Positions 48,761 through 61,140 of a stretch of DNA of 64,000 nt are shown here, one piece after another; within the stretch, counting starts at the first letter, position 1; each line of letters starts with the position of its first letter. This stretch comes from Punica granatum (taxonomy: Eukaryota; Streptophyta; Magnoliopsida; Myrtales; Lythraceae): NCBI RefSeq assembly GCF_007655135.1, contig NC_045130.1, positions 22,945,363-23,009,362 of the forward strand. Reading direction: 5' to 3'. The notes beneath the pieces are model-generated. The model ran no database searches. It had not been told where the DNA came from and was given only the letters and a program-made list of their open reading frames with translations. Both the position numbers and the translations under genes were made by a program.

Positions 48761-49607
48761 AGTTTATCAGGGCCCAGAGCCTACAGACAAAGGGAAGGCC
48801 CCTGCCGCGGCATTCTTAACCATTCCAGAAGCTACTCCACTTCCCTCGAAGAAGGTCACTGATCAAGAAGCTGAAGCCTTCATGAAGGTGATTAAGGCAA
48901 GTGAATACAAGGTGGTGGAGCAAATGGGCAAGTCACCAGCCCACATCTCGCTACTTGCATTGCTTCTAAGCTCCGAACCACAACATGACGCTTTGTTAAA
49001 AGTCTTTACTGCTGCACAAATTCCGAAGGAGACTACAACGGATAAGATCGAGGAGACTGTCAATTCCATCTTCTCAAATCAAATCTTTTTTACCGAGGAT
49101 GAGCTCCCATTTGAAGGTCATGGACACTTACGAGCATTGCACATAGTCTGTAAGTGCAACAACCACGTTGTTGGTCGAGTCATGATCGACAACGGCTCTG
49201 CTCTCAATGTTTGCCCCGTCTCCACGCTAAAACAAATGAACGTGGACAAGAGGTGCATTCATGCAAGTAAGACCACTGTTCGAGCCTTTGACGGCTCCAA
49301 GAGAGTAGTGAACGGAGAAATCGATCTCCTGATCGACGTGGGTCCTTGCTCATTCTCTGTCACCTTCCAGATCCTTGAGATTCCCAATGCCTTCAGCCTC
49401 TTGCTTGGGAGGCCATGGATTCATGCCGCCGGCGCAGTTCCTTCATCACTGCATCAGAAGTTGAAATTCTTCGTCGAAGGCAAGCTCATCACTGTCAATG
49501 GCGAGGAAGATTATGCAGTCTACAAGGAGACAGCCGTCCCCTATATCAGCACTGGAGAATATCAGAATCTTCCCTTTCACTCTTTCGACACCATTTCCGT
49601 GATTTGA
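48760..49607 (+). pseudogene. Tat/Ogre protease region
   Basis: A clean frame of 241 codons from 48,882. The retropepsin-like core reads GRVMIDNGSALNVCP with the catalytic Asp at about 49,188, followed by FDGSKRVVNGEIDLLI and LLLGRPWIHAAGAVPSSLHQ, typical of Tat proteases. The role would be cleavage of the gag-pol polyprotein. Upstream the frame is closed by a stop near 48,757, and downstream by TGA at 49,605. Confidence 0.75.
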
Positions 49608-50105
49608 GATTACGGAGAAGTCGGTCCATCTCAGGCCGATCGCATGATAGGGAAAGTTCTATTGAAGAACAATTACGTCCCCGGAACTGGACTCCGGGTA
49701 CATGCACAGGGAATCCTCCGACCAATTGAAATGGAGGAATACCGCAATAGAAGGGGACTCGGTTTTCGCCCTTCTTGTCATGAGATCGTGCAGGCTCACC
49801 GTGGAAAGCATCTCCACTGCCTCGCTGCACATTACGGAAAGCTCTCCAGGGGCATTCCGGTTCAACCGTTCTCGCAGTTTTTCTCCGCACTACCGCCGAT
49901 CACGGGAAGCATCTCCGACAGCCCGATCACTGAATCAGATGACTTCTCTTCGGATGCAGTCGAAGCGTTCTTGGCTTTGCTTGCCATCTATACTGTCACA
50001 GAGAAGACATATTCCGGGGTTCATATCCGCCCTGCGCAGGAGGATGAGGAGCTTACCAACTGGACCGCAGTCCCGCTCTACTCGGCCATGGTTGTCGATG
50101 TGTAA
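49608..50105 (+). pseudogene. Post-protease linker with G-patch-like motif
   Basis: Contains RMIGKVLLKNNYVPGTGLR, GILRPIEMEEYRNRRGLGFR, which resembles the glycine-rich G-patch-like segment between protease and RT of Tat elements. The remainder is low in complexity and ends at 50,103-50,105. It is offset from the protease frame, so at least one shift separates them. The segment 50,106-50,380 shows only degenerate coding remnants. Confidence 0.55.
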
Positions 50106-50439
50106 GAAGGTCTTTGTATATAATGCTGCCTGCATGTCGGCAATGCCATAAGCCACATGTTAGAAGAGGGGATTTTGTTATGGCTTGTTAATAGAATCCC
50201 TACCTGTTTTTTCAATTTCTACGTATAAATATTCTCTCTCGCACTCACTTCTAGCATCTCTAATTTCTAAAACAATTCGCTTTCATCCCCAAGCTCCAAT
50301 CAAATCCAAATCACCGATCCAACGATTCGAATTCATCCGAAATACGCCTCGGAAAGTCCCTACCCATATACTTTGGGGAAGGACTTGACGAGGACGGTCG
50401 TGTGCCTGAGATATAAGAGAGTTTGTATCGTCTCGAAAA

Positions 50440-51881
50440 CCACTAACTCACCTCGCTTGAGCCAATCGAAGAGATCAACATAGGCACTGCAAAAGAACCA
50501 CGCACCCTCAAGATCGGGACGGGTCTTGAACCTGCACGAAGATCCCGGATGATCGATTTCTTGACAGAGTATCAACAGGTCTTCGCTTGGTCTTACGCCG
50601 ACATGCCAGGCTTACACCCTTCAATCATAAAGCATTTCCTCCCACCCGATACTGAAAGATTTCCGCCCAAACACCAACACTTACGACATCAACGAGCTGA
50701 CCTTCTTCTCCGCCTTAAGGAGTAGGTTATCAAGCAGGTAGACGCGAGATTCTTGGAGGTATGCAACTACTCTGAATGGGTAGCGAACATCGTGCCGGTA
50801 GAAAAGAAGAATGGTAAAGTCAAAGTTTGCATCGACTACCGAGACCTTAACAAAGTCAGTCCTAAAGATAACTTCCCGCTGCCTCATATCGATGTCTTGT
50901 TGGATAACACAGCACGTCACACGCAATTCTCCTTCATAGACGGCTTTCTCTGGATACAATCAGATTCAGATGGCTAAGGAGGATAAGATCAAAACAATGT
51001 TCATTAAGATGTGAGGCACGTTTTGCTACAAGGTTATGCCTTTTGGTATCAAAAATGCCGGGGCAACCTATCAGCGGGCGATGGTCACTCTCCTTCATGA
51101 CATGATGCATAAAGAGATAAAGGTCTACGTCGACGACATGATTGCGAAGTTCAAAGAAGGTGAAGATCATCTGGTCAACCTCAAGCGACTATTTGATCAT
51201 CTCAAGAAATAAAAGCTTCGACTTAACCCAGCGAAATGCACCTCGGTGTCAAGTCAGGGAAACTGTTGGGGTTTGTAGTTAGTGAAAAGGGCATCGAGGT
51301 TGACCCCGACAAAGTCAAGGTGATCATGGAACTGCCCCCGCTATCGACAGTGCACAAAGTAAGGAGCTTCTTAGGACGGCTGAACTACATTGCACGTTTC
51401 ATTGAAAATTTGACAGACAAATGCCAACTGCTCTTCCTCTTGCTTCGCAAAAATGCAGCGATAGGATGGAATGACGAGTGTTAGAAAGCTTTTGATACAG
51501 TCAAGGCATATTTGGTTCAGTCGCCGGTGTTGGTCCCACCTTCACCGGATCGTTCTCTCATTCTGTACCTGACAGTACACCGACAATCCATCGGATGCAT
51601 GTTGGGGCAAAATAACAATTCCTCTCACGCAGAGCGAGCAATTTATTATTTGAGCAAGAAGTTCACTGAAGGGGAGTCCTCTTACCCTGAGATAGAGAGA
51701 ATGCGTTGCACATTAGTGTGGGTCATGCAAAGGCTACAGCAATACACTCTCTCCCATACTGTTCGCCTGCTGTCAAAGACAGATCCTTTGAAGTATATGC
51801 TCGGCAGTCCATCCTTCATGAGGAACATAGCAAAATGGCGTTGCCAATTGATGGAGTACGACAACGAGTATGTATCGCGCA
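50440..51881 (+). pseudogene. Tat/Ogre reverse transcriptase and RNase H, degenerate
   Basis: RT motifs in pieces: EYQQVFAWSYADMPGLHPSI, ANIVPVEKKNGKVKVCIDYR, DNFPLPHIDVLLDNTA, VMPFGIKNAGATYQRAM, YVDD at 51,126-51,137, LGFVVSEKGIEVDPDKVKVI, VRSFLGRLNYIARFI. RNase H-like part: VKAYLVQSPVLVPPSPDRSL, IGCMLGQ, AIYYLSKKFTEGESSYPEIE, PLKYMLGSPSFMRNIAKWRC. Several stops (about 50,725, 51,013, 51,210, 51,482) and a frameshift at about 50,945 inactivate it. At 51,882 an inverted LTR cuts it, so the second RNase H and the integrase are absent. Closely parallel to what element B would have encoded. Confidence 0.8.
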
Positions 51882-52947
51882 TGTACGGACCCGAATGTGG
51901 ACTCTCGTCGAGGTCCGCATGCGTGCTTTTGGATTGCGTGGCTTGGGAGTGTCCACCTTCCCGGAGATGCGTAACGGACACGCGTGAGAAGGAGTCGCCA
52001 TTTATCATTTTACGACCCGAAGGTCGAGGGCAAATAAGTTACCCGGGTTTGGGGGTCTGGAACTCCTAGTTTCGCTAAGGCATTGATCTGTGCAGAACCG
52101 GAAAGTCCGAGTTCGGGGATTCATGTTACGTGCGGGCCTATATCCTGCACGCCTTTTCGGTACTCTGGTTTGCTAGGTTCGCATGTTTTATTATTTACCG
52201 CATGAATTAAGTTGAGCTCGACTCGCACGTTTTGACATCGGAAATTCGATGAATTAAACGTTGTCGGTCGAGAGGCCGAAAAAGAAGTAAACCCATGTGT
52301 CGGGGAATTGGTTCACAATCTTGCGTTACAGTTGATCGAACCATGGAGGTTGAAACTCTGCGTGAACCGAAACCGCGAGTTCTTGGATTTACTTTCTTTT
52401 GGGCAAGCACTAGGCCGATTCGATTAATTCGATTCTCGGACCGTTCACTTACTGATTGGAATTCTTACAGAATAAATGTACAGAATAAAATCCTTACAAT
52501 GCTCTTGAAAAATACAACAAAATATAAATTACAAATGGCCGAATCCCAATCGACTCGCGTTCGGTTATTATTCTTCTCCAACTCACCGTGAGTTTAAGGA
52601 AAAGACCGAAGAACTGAAATTCGATGTACGCTCTCACCAAATAGGTCGTTGGACCCTGTGAGTGATGATTAGGGTGTTGGACCCTGTGATCGATGATTAG
52701 GGCGTTGACCCTTAATATTATTCGGCCTAGGGATCAGGCTCGACTCGCATGTCAAACAAGTGCAGAAAGATAACACACAACATGTTAATAACAGACAAAG
52801 TGTTTGTTACTGTCAAGTGTACGTGTTTTAACAAGTTGTTAATCCAAGGTATTTTGGCATGCAAATTCTACCATAGACAAACAAGCACGTTCCAATGTTT
52901 TAACAATCGACTCTGGTTTGAGAACCTGACATATCGGGTGTTCGTAG
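51882..52947 (-). mobile_element. Type-2 Tat/Ogre LTR, minus strand, first part
   Basis: Starts with the LTR 3' terminus TGTACGGACCCGAATGTGGA (plus-strand view) inside RNase H sequence and matches element B LTR 12,226-13,080. At 52,947 it is split by the solo LTR, and it resumes at 63,660. No PBS lies on its left, so it is a 3' LTR or a fragment inserted into the Tat pol. Confidence 0.75.
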
Positions 52948-54410
52948 TGTCAGCACCCCATTTTGGCCCACCGGCTTCCTACGCGAGAATCTCCAACCAA
53001 AGCCCGGGTTACTATTCATCACCCGACGATCAGAGGCGAATATGCGGGCACAGAGACATGAATTACAGGAGAAAAGCAGGGTGCACTAAAAAGGCAGAGG
53101 AAAGCTATCAAAAGAACAGACAAACGAGGAACCCCAAAAACAGCGTAGCCGGCACTGTGGCACTATTCATCGCCGGATCACTGGAGCGTCAGAAGATATC
53201 CAATATGGAACTTTAAAAATCCCTCTTGGTACCAAAATGACCAATGGCACCTCCGAGTGCATTTCAAAAGCCTCTTACTTAAGCCGGGGCACTCCCGAAC
53301 ATTTGCAGACACCTTCCTAACGGGGCTCCCGGGACGCCCGATCCACGGACAAGTAAACGGCACCCGGAAACAGGCCTGCACACACCCAAGGACCACCAGG
53401 ACCAAGGAATAAGTTTCAGACTACCTTTCAGAGTTAGTCTTGGTCTCCCGAGCGGATCCCGACCCGGAGAAAGGGCCCCTTTTTGTACAGAAACGTGGCC
53501 AGAGACGCTTTTAATGAACCGTCGATGCACGAAAACCGCACCAACCAATCCCGAAGACCTCAAGGCCTGGGAAAACGAACCCTGATCGCATTGTACAATC
53601 CATTTAGGTTTCCCGAGTACTATTCCGGCAACAAAAGGGCCCCTTTCAAGTAGAATCTTGCGCTTAGAGCTCATTCGAGGAAATGTTGACGTCCGAGCTT
53701 TGCACCACCCACTCCCAACAACCCCCAGGGGCTAGGAAATCATTTTGGCTCGGACCAAGCAAATCATACCGAGCTCCCGAGTGACGTTTTAATGGTCATA
53801 AACGCCTCCCGACAAGCCTTCGGGACTCATTTTTGACAAACGGAGATCACAGTGGTCTTCGAACACATCAGAACACTCGGGAAACACCGAGAAAGCTCCG
53901 TTCGCAGATTCTTAGGACGCCTCCTTATATCGATCTCCAGCTGGGGCCGGCAAGTAAACCGTTCTACCCAAAGCACAAAGCACGCCGACACGAGCGTTAC
54001 ATCACGCAGAGGCGCGAACAAGCGACAGAAACGGACAACTTCACCCCGATCATCCAAACGGAGCAAAACCAGCTTTCGAGTCCCCGGGACGCCCGAGCAT
54101 TCACCCATACGAAAAATGTCAATATTAGGCTCATTAAAATCGTATTCGCGCATACATCGATAATTCGTCGTTCAAGCGAACCACGGAAATCGAATGCGTG
54201 ATCAATCAAACCCCGAGCTTCTTCCGGCTTTCTTCCTAATCAAGTGGGACCCTTGAGCTAGCCAAGCCGAGCCGAGCCAAGCTGCGAGCCATGGCTCTCC
54301 TCTAAAGACAAGCCAAATGAGCCTCCACCACACATTTTCAAAATATCTTCTTACACCCATCACTTCCCTTCTCCCATCCATCACCTCCCATCACCTTTCA
54401 AGACAACTTC

Positions 54411-55173
54411 TGATGCAAATCGTAGCACGACTTCAAGGGATCCAGTTCAAGTTCCAATTGGACCGATTACGCGAGCACGAGCAAAGAAGTTTAAAGATGA
54501 ACTCAACGGCCTAATTCAAGAGGTTCGGCTCAAGCAAATTCGTGGAGACCCATTGGACATGAATCACGTGATCAACAAAAATCCATCAATTTGATTCAAG
54601 TTATAGAAGATTCCGGACAAGGCTAAATTCAGCAAGTGTTTGAGGAAGCTTCTAGAATAGTTGATGATCAACAGAAGATAACATCAGATTTGTTTGAAGT
54701 TTAAATCTCATAGAGATATTCTAGGAGTATTTAGATTTTATATCTTTATAGATTATGTCATATCTCTATCGATATTCTTGGTTTTAATTTCCTTATCTAT
54801 AGGAGGAGATATGACCAGATTATGATTACTTTATGTCTATATATATTCATCTTAGTCAATTTTTAATGAAAGAAACATTCAGAAAATTGTGAGAGTATTC
54901 TCTTTGGTTCTTGAAGAACTAATCGAACTTATCGGAAGTTTCCGTGGCGTTCATCATCGACTTATCAAACGGCTTTCCATCACCGTTTGTGGCGTCTTCC
55001 TATATACCGAGGTTCTTGTTTCGCATTAAACAACGGGTTGAGGTCAGTTATACCAAGGTTCTTGTTTTTGTCGTAAACAACGGGTCGAGGGTTCGTCAAT
55101 CAAATCTGATCGTGGAACGATCTTGGGTTCCTTTAGTTGTCAGGTCTCGTCATTCTTGGCGAGAATCGCATCA
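54411..55173 (+). mobile_element. Solo LTR of the CRM-like family (763 bp)
   Basis: TGATGCAAATCG to GAATCGCATCA with the perfect target duplication ACTTC (54,406-54,410 and 55,174-55,178). It is 44 bp shorter than the 3' LTR at 44,376 because it has a single copy of the GACTTATCAAACGGCTTTCC unit. The coding end of pol is present but frame-broken. Confidence 0.93.
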
Positions 55174-55631
55174 ACTTCCCCACCCTAATCTTCCCTCCAA
55201 AAATTCGGATCCCTTAAGCACCCACTGATTGCACTTAGTTTTCACTAAACAAGCCATTAAGTCTTCCTTTATAAGCCCATTGCATCATTAACTTAATCAC
55301 CAAGGTTGTCAGAATCGCAATTCTACCTAGAATCGGTCGAGGGTCGTAGAATCGTGAATCGCGATTCGAATCGTGAATCGTAAGATTCTACCTGTAATTA
55401 AAAAAATAACAATATACATATATGTAACATACTTTTCTGAGCAAAAAAAATTAATTCTTGTTCATTCAAATAATAACACAAACCAACAAATCAACAACAA
55501 GTTATAAAAACACAAAATACCGTTACAAATTATCGAAATTCAAGGTTCAAAATCCAAATCATAACTCAATATCCCGAAATAAAAATTTAACAACATATAT
55601 CATAACTCATAACATAAAATGAAAAAGCATA

Positions 55632-58083
55632 TCAAATCTCATCCAAATCGTCATAATCACCTACGTCATCATCATACAAATTATCAAACTCATTTTCTTC
55701 AGGAAGCTCCAAGTCATCAACCGTGCCATGCTCTTGTGTGCGCATATTCTCTGCATCTGCATCGCCAATTTGATTATCTTCACTCTCTTCATCACCGTCA
55801 TTCCCACGACCAAGAGAACGCAAGTTAAAATTATGGCTTAAAGCTGCGATATTCTCTGTCTCCTCTTCGACAATCCATTCATCATCGGAAGAAATGTCAT
55901 CCACTTGAAGATCAACTTGCTTCCTGATCTTCTTATCTTTTAACTTCAAATTGTACATCACAAATACTAAATCATTCATCTTCTTTTGATGCAACCGATT
56001 TCTTCTCTTTGTGTGTACCTAAGTAAAACAAAACAGTTAGTAGATATATTAAAATGAATTCTAATAAGGTAGCACATGGTAAAAAAAAATCCATAAAATA
56101 TCATTTCAAAAGCACTCCAATTACGCTCACATCCCGAAGAGCTGCAGGTCAAACTTAATATCCTTATACTAAATCTTTGCAACTCTGGGGTATCGGCACC
56201 ATATGACTCCCACCAATCTGCCGGTCTCTTCTTGAACCTCATAGACTTTGCAGATGAAAATCCAAAGAGCCCTCTTTCATGTTTGAATTCCTCCAGCTGC
56301 AAATCAACCTTATCCCTCTCTTCATCATCTAACATCCGATCCATAACCTTATATAATCCACGCATAACTTCTCTATCAGCTCTAAATTCAGAAGAGAAAT
56401 GCAACTGGGGGTTCAGGTAATAAGCAGCAGCATGTAGAGGCCTATGAAGTTGAACCTCCCATCTCTCATCAATAACTTTCCAAACAGGATCATAGCTAAA
56501 AGCATGAAACGGGCCATTATTAGATACTTATAAATTTCAAATAATAATGAATAAGTAAGAAAATACTAAGCATATAGCAACTTATAAATAATTTTACCTT
56601 TTCCGATCATCTTTGAAGTTTGCTTTGATCTTCTGCTTAGCTTTCTCCATCTCATTATAAATAAAGCCCATCGCAGGCTTTTCATCCGAATCCACCATGC
56701 GGAGCACCTTAATGAGAGGATATGCAGCCTTCAAACATGTATTAACATTACTCCAAAATCTGTTATCCATAACAGCACGTTCCGCATACTTTCCACCTTC
56801 TAACTTTGCAAATCGACTCCCTTTCCATTGTTGGATGCAAACATAGTCCTTAGAGCATTTCTATTATCGAAGAGGCATCCCAAAGTCAGATAAGCAGTAG
56901 CAAAGCGAGTCACAGCCGGTCTAATCAAATCTTTACCCTTTGTGAAATGCTTCAGCATCGTGATAATGAGTGTTCTCGAGTAAATGAAGGTTGTGATCTT
57001 CCTACCCTTCATTATCGTCAGCTCATGTACCTTAATTTTCTTCTCCAAATCCTCCAGCATAAGATCTATGCAATGAGCTGCACAAGGAGTCCAAAATAAC
57101 TTCTTCCGTTTCTCCATTAACATCTCACCTGTCGCCTTATAATTGGCAGCATTATCTGTGACAATTTGAACTACATTCTCTTCCCCAACTTACTCTACTA
57201 TATCATCTATCATTTCGAACACTTTATCTGCAGTCTTAGAGATGTCTGATGTGTCAATAGAAGTCAAAAAAATTGTGCCCTTGGGGCTATTCACTAGGAA
57301 ATTACATATAGACCTCCTCTTCTTATCAGTCCATCCATCTGACATAATGGAACACCCCGACTTCCTCCACATAGCTTTATGCTCCTCAACCAATGACATA
57401 GTATTATCAACTTCTTTTCTCAAATATTTATCTCTAAGCTCGTGATAAGATGGCGGTTTCAATCCAATGCCATACTTCCCAATCAATTGACACATCTTCT
57501 CAAACTCAGGATTCTTCACACAATTAAATGGAATTGCACTTGTATAGAAAAAACGAGCAATCTGCATACACACATCCTCTCTTAAATCCTTTTTCATCAT
57601 CTGATTAATTGTTGGTTGTCCTTGCTTGCTTTGAATGCTCAAACTTTTCTTCTTAAACAAAGTAGAGATTTCAGTTGTTTCCTTTCCCTTTCTCTTTGTA
57701 CCAACTCCTACATTTTCATCATCATTATCAATGTCTACAACATCATCATTTTCCAACCCACAACTACTAGCTTGTTTCTTCTTCATTGAAATATCCTCCA
57801 AATGCATACAAATCGCGAGCATATTATTCTTAACATCATCAGGAACAGCAATACAAGGTGACACATTAATCTTGGTACATCCCAAGTGATGCTTCAATCT
57901 ATAAGGACCCCCAGAAACTATCTTATTACAGTATTTGCATTTAATCTTTAGTCTTTCTCCTGGAACTTCATAACCGTGTGCCCATGCCGGATCATCTCTA
58001 ACTCCAGTTGTATTTTTTCTAGATTTGGCAACTACCCCAGTATTACTAGCCGATGCACTCCCAGATCCACTTGCAGAAGCCAT
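55632..58083 (-). pseudogene. hAT transposase, three exons, inactivated
   Basis: Exon 1 (58,083-56,598): BED zinc finger at residues about 30-70 (C49, C52, H65, C69), acidic linker, DUF659-type region with KPPSYHELRDKYL and SIMSDGWTDKKRR, then VTDNAANYKATG, WTPCAAHCIDLMLEDL and KAAYPLIKVLRMVDSDEKP. Intron 56,597-56,496 has GT...AG ends and keeps frame. Exon 2 (56,495-56,105): WEVQLHRPLHAAAYYLNPQL and the hAT dimerisation motif TPELQRFSIRILSLTCSSSG followed by CERNWSAFE. Exon 3 (56,018-55,632): HTKRRNRLHQKKMNDLVFVM and an acidic tail. Lesions: TAA at 57,190-57,192, a frameshift at about 56,806-56,835, and an apparent GT-to-AT donor change at 56,104. It would cut and paste the element in the nucleus. 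Confidence 0.85.
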
Positions 58084-58539
58084 ATCTGTTCAACCCAAAC
58101 TCAACAATCACTCACTTAACAATTCTAACACAAACATGGCTTAACTGATCAACTCAGTCCAGAAGGACTCATTCTAGAATGAAGACTAATAGCAGCAAAA
58201 ATTTTGTTACAGAAAAAGGAAAAGAGTTAGGGAAAAGGTACCTGGGTAGTAGCCCTTTGGCTATATAAGCAACTCCTATTTTCTTGGAAGGAGAATCAAT
58301 TAAGATAGTGGCCTGAGAGAGTGAAAAAATTTGGATTAATAAAAGTGATTAGATAAGAGCTGTGGTTATTAAGAAACGAGCTGTGGCTATTGAATACGAG
58401 CTGTGGCTATTAAATCTATGAACAGGACGATCACCTTCAATGCCAGTAAATTGACTAACTGAGTATTTGAATTGCTTATAAATTTACTACTCATCGATCC
58501 CGTCAAATGTGCAACTATCGATCGTGCCATCAACCAAGC

Positions 58540-58710
58540 ATTCACTCAGTAACAGAACGAGCCACAGCTGTGGCCATAAACCAAGCATTCACTCAGTAAC
58601 ATAACGAGCCACAGCTATGGCCATCAACCAAGCATTCACCATTACCAAGCAACAGAACGAGCCATAGCTATGGCCATCAACCAAGCATTCACCATTACCA
58701 AGCAACAGAA
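58540..58710 (+). repeat. Short direct repeats in hAT 5' non-coding region
   Basis: About three to four degenerate units of 45-60 bp with CGAGCCACAGCTATGGCCAT and CAACCAAGCATTCACC. They lie upstream of the transposase start, in the 1.9 kb between ATG and right terminus, where I see no other gene. Confidence 0.8.
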
Positions 58711-58876
58711 CGAGGAAAGAAAACATCAAAAAGGAAGCAGCAGCAGGATGAACAAAAAAAGAAAAAAGAAAAAAAGGAAGATCAAACACGTCCTTCCCTT
58801 CACAGGATTACGTACCCTGACACCAGGGACTTAAGCTACGTAACTATAATGGATAGATACACTTTATATATTTTTA

Positions 58877-58902
58877 AAATATATATATATATATATATAT
58901 AT
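58877..58902. repeat. (AT)n microsatellite
   Basis: About 13 AT units in the hAT non-coding region. Confidence 0.9.
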
Positions 58903-59769
58903 TCCTTTTGTTGAGGAAAGCCGTCCTCCCATGGCATACATGGAGGAGGAATCTGGAGACTTGCTTTAGAATTAAAGCTTTGGTGTCACCGTGATGTGAG
59001 GTTGGGATGTGAACACACTCAAAACAGATGATCCGACCCCTGTTCTTCAGTGATTGGGTTAATTCAATTTGGGGAAAACTAGACATCGCACCAATAACAG
59101 GAAAATTTGGGGAAAAATATTGTCTTTGAGTGGCAAGAGGAGAAAGAAATAAAGGGAAGGATCGGCAGAGATGAACCAGTAAGTGAGCTGAATGCTTGAT
59201 TGTGAATAATGCTGCCGTGTATAAATGACATCTTAGGATTAATCCGTCAAATTAGTCATATAGTTAAATAACTTTAGAGCACTCAATACAATGAACTCAA
59301 ACTGTCATTCGCTTTGAACTAATTAACAATCGAAAGAAATGACCAGGGCAAGACGATCGAATTAATTAATTGACAACAGATTCGCACTCAGTCAATTGCC
59401 AATATCTGATATTAAACCCAGACCCCTGTTCTCAAGCTACATCAAGTTCAAACTCGACGATAAGTATTAAGTACTCGATGCTTTTCATACCTGGAAAATA
59501 CAGAGGAACTGAGGAAATAATCGCAACTGCAATCGAAGCTTGGACAAGCTAGCTTCTCGAAAAAAGAAGGCAGTGGACCGTCAATCGAAGCAAGTAGGTG
59601 GATCGAACTATCGAAGATTTCGTCGAAGATTTGAGGCAATGTTCGAAGGTCGAATTGGAAGGAGACGATCTCTGTAAGGAGCTTCCGTGGAGAAATTAGG
59701 GTTTCATCTGATAGGAAAGGAGGAAGAAGGGCGGGTGGGAGAGGGGTTTCGGGTTTGGGCTTTCGGATC

Positions 59770-59985
59770 CAGGCTTCGGCCCGCTTATTGGGCCCGGGCT
59801 TGGGCCGAATTCGGCCTGAAGGTAGAATCGCAGAATCGGCCCGATTCTGCGATTCTACGATTCAAAGCGCGATTCGGTTCCGATTCTACGTCCCCGACTC
59901 ACCTAGCTGAATCAGAATCGATGATCCTCCTTGAATCGTAGAATCGTACGATTCTACGATTCGAATCGCGATTCTGATAACCATG
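59770..59985 (-). repeat. hAT right subterminal repeat region
   Basis: Clustered direct and inverted copies of GAATCGTAGAATCG, GATTCTACGATTC and CGATTCTGCGATTC. The left end (55,310-55,400) shows the same words. Such motifs are the usual transposase-binding sites of hAT ends. Confidence 0.7.
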
Positions 59986-60708
59986 TTAATCACAACTCAA
60001 TTTCCATTCTCTCTCAAGCTTTCTCACTCTAGGAGAACCTCCAAAACCCTCTCAAACTCCAGCAATCAGCCCTGGTCGTTCAGTCCAAGCACAGCCCCGT
60101 CCAAGGCCGAAAATGCCGGAAAACTCAACCGTTTTCCGGCGACCGCCATCCAACCCGATCCAAACTTGACCAAACTTCATATCCCACACGTATTCGACCT
60201 TCCGAGTCCATTTACGGTGTTAGTTTTGCCATTTGAAGTCATCTAGGTCCCGTTTCAGCCCAATCCATATTCGGGTCCCTAGGGAGTTTTCCAGTTTCTA
60301 GGTGAGTTCTTCCTTCCCGACTCATCCGAGCCTCAAACAAACTACATATCCCACAAGTATTCGACCTCCCGAGTCCATTTCCGGTGTTAGTTTTGCAATT
60401 TGAAGCTCCTAGCAGCCCGAACCAGCTCTGTCCAGAACCGGGTTCCGTAGGTGTTTTCACGGCTTCCCGGGCTTTCCGGACATTTCCCCTACCTCACGAT
60501 TATGGCGAGTCGTGCCATCATTTCCTAGGGGTTCCTCATGACCCTCACTCTCCCCCGTGACAAGGTGGTCGCATGCTGAGAGCCGCTCAACCTCGCACCG
60601 CCGCCATTTCTCTCTTTTCTCCCTTCACAGATTTTTTCCAGTTTTTACCGGTTTTCTTTGCATCTCTCAGGAAAATTGACATGTCTAATCTTTACGAAAC
60701 CACTGCAG

Positions 60709-61140
60709 GCATGATCCTCAGTCAGTTAGGAGTCCAATACCACCAACCTTGCATCAAAAGACCACCGGGAGCCTCCTGTAGAGCCTTTTCTTTGCCGGGT
60801 GCCAGTCGGGTCTGTTTTGTCCCGACTGGATCTGTCTTTTTTTTTACTAACCCGACTTTGTTTTTCATTTCCGGAAAATCTACGCATGCTCTCCTTCCGA
60901 AACCACCGCAGGTATGATCCTCAGTGAGTTAGGAGTCCAATGCCGCCGACCTAGCAGCAAAATACCACCGGGACAGCCATTTTTTTTGACCTGCCCAGTC
61001 GGGTCAGTTCCGCCCAGTCGGTTCTGTTTTTTGCTAGCTAACCCGACTTTGTTTTCGATTTCCAGAAAACCTACGCATGATCTCCTTCCGAAACCACCAT
61101 AGGCGCGATCCTTAGTCTCTTGGGAATCCAACGCAACTGG
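60709..61140 (+). repeat. Roughly 195-bp tandem units inside the solo LTR
   Basis: Units begin GGCATGATCCTCAG (60,709), GGTATGATCCTCAG (60,911) and GGCGCGATCCTTAG (61,104), each preceded by a CTTCCGAAACCACC-like or TTACGAAACCACTG word. The inverted counterpart is at 34,918-35,345 in the LARD-like LTR. Confidence 0.75.

Larger units (their letters stand above)
55301..59985 (-). mobile_element. hAT DNA transposon, 4.7 kb
   Basis: Flanked by the perfect 8-bp duplication TTAATCAC (55,293-55,300 and 59,986-59,993), the hallmark length for hAT. Terminal inverted repeats of about 23 bp with three mismatches: CAAGGTTGTCAGAATCGCAA at the left, and CATGGTTATCAGAATCGCGA as reverse complement of the right end. 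Subterminal regions on both sides are packed with GATTCTACGATTC-type words. The minus strand encodes a BED/DUF659 transposase (55,632-58,083). It has several lesions, so the copy is probably not autonomous. Confidence 0.95.
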
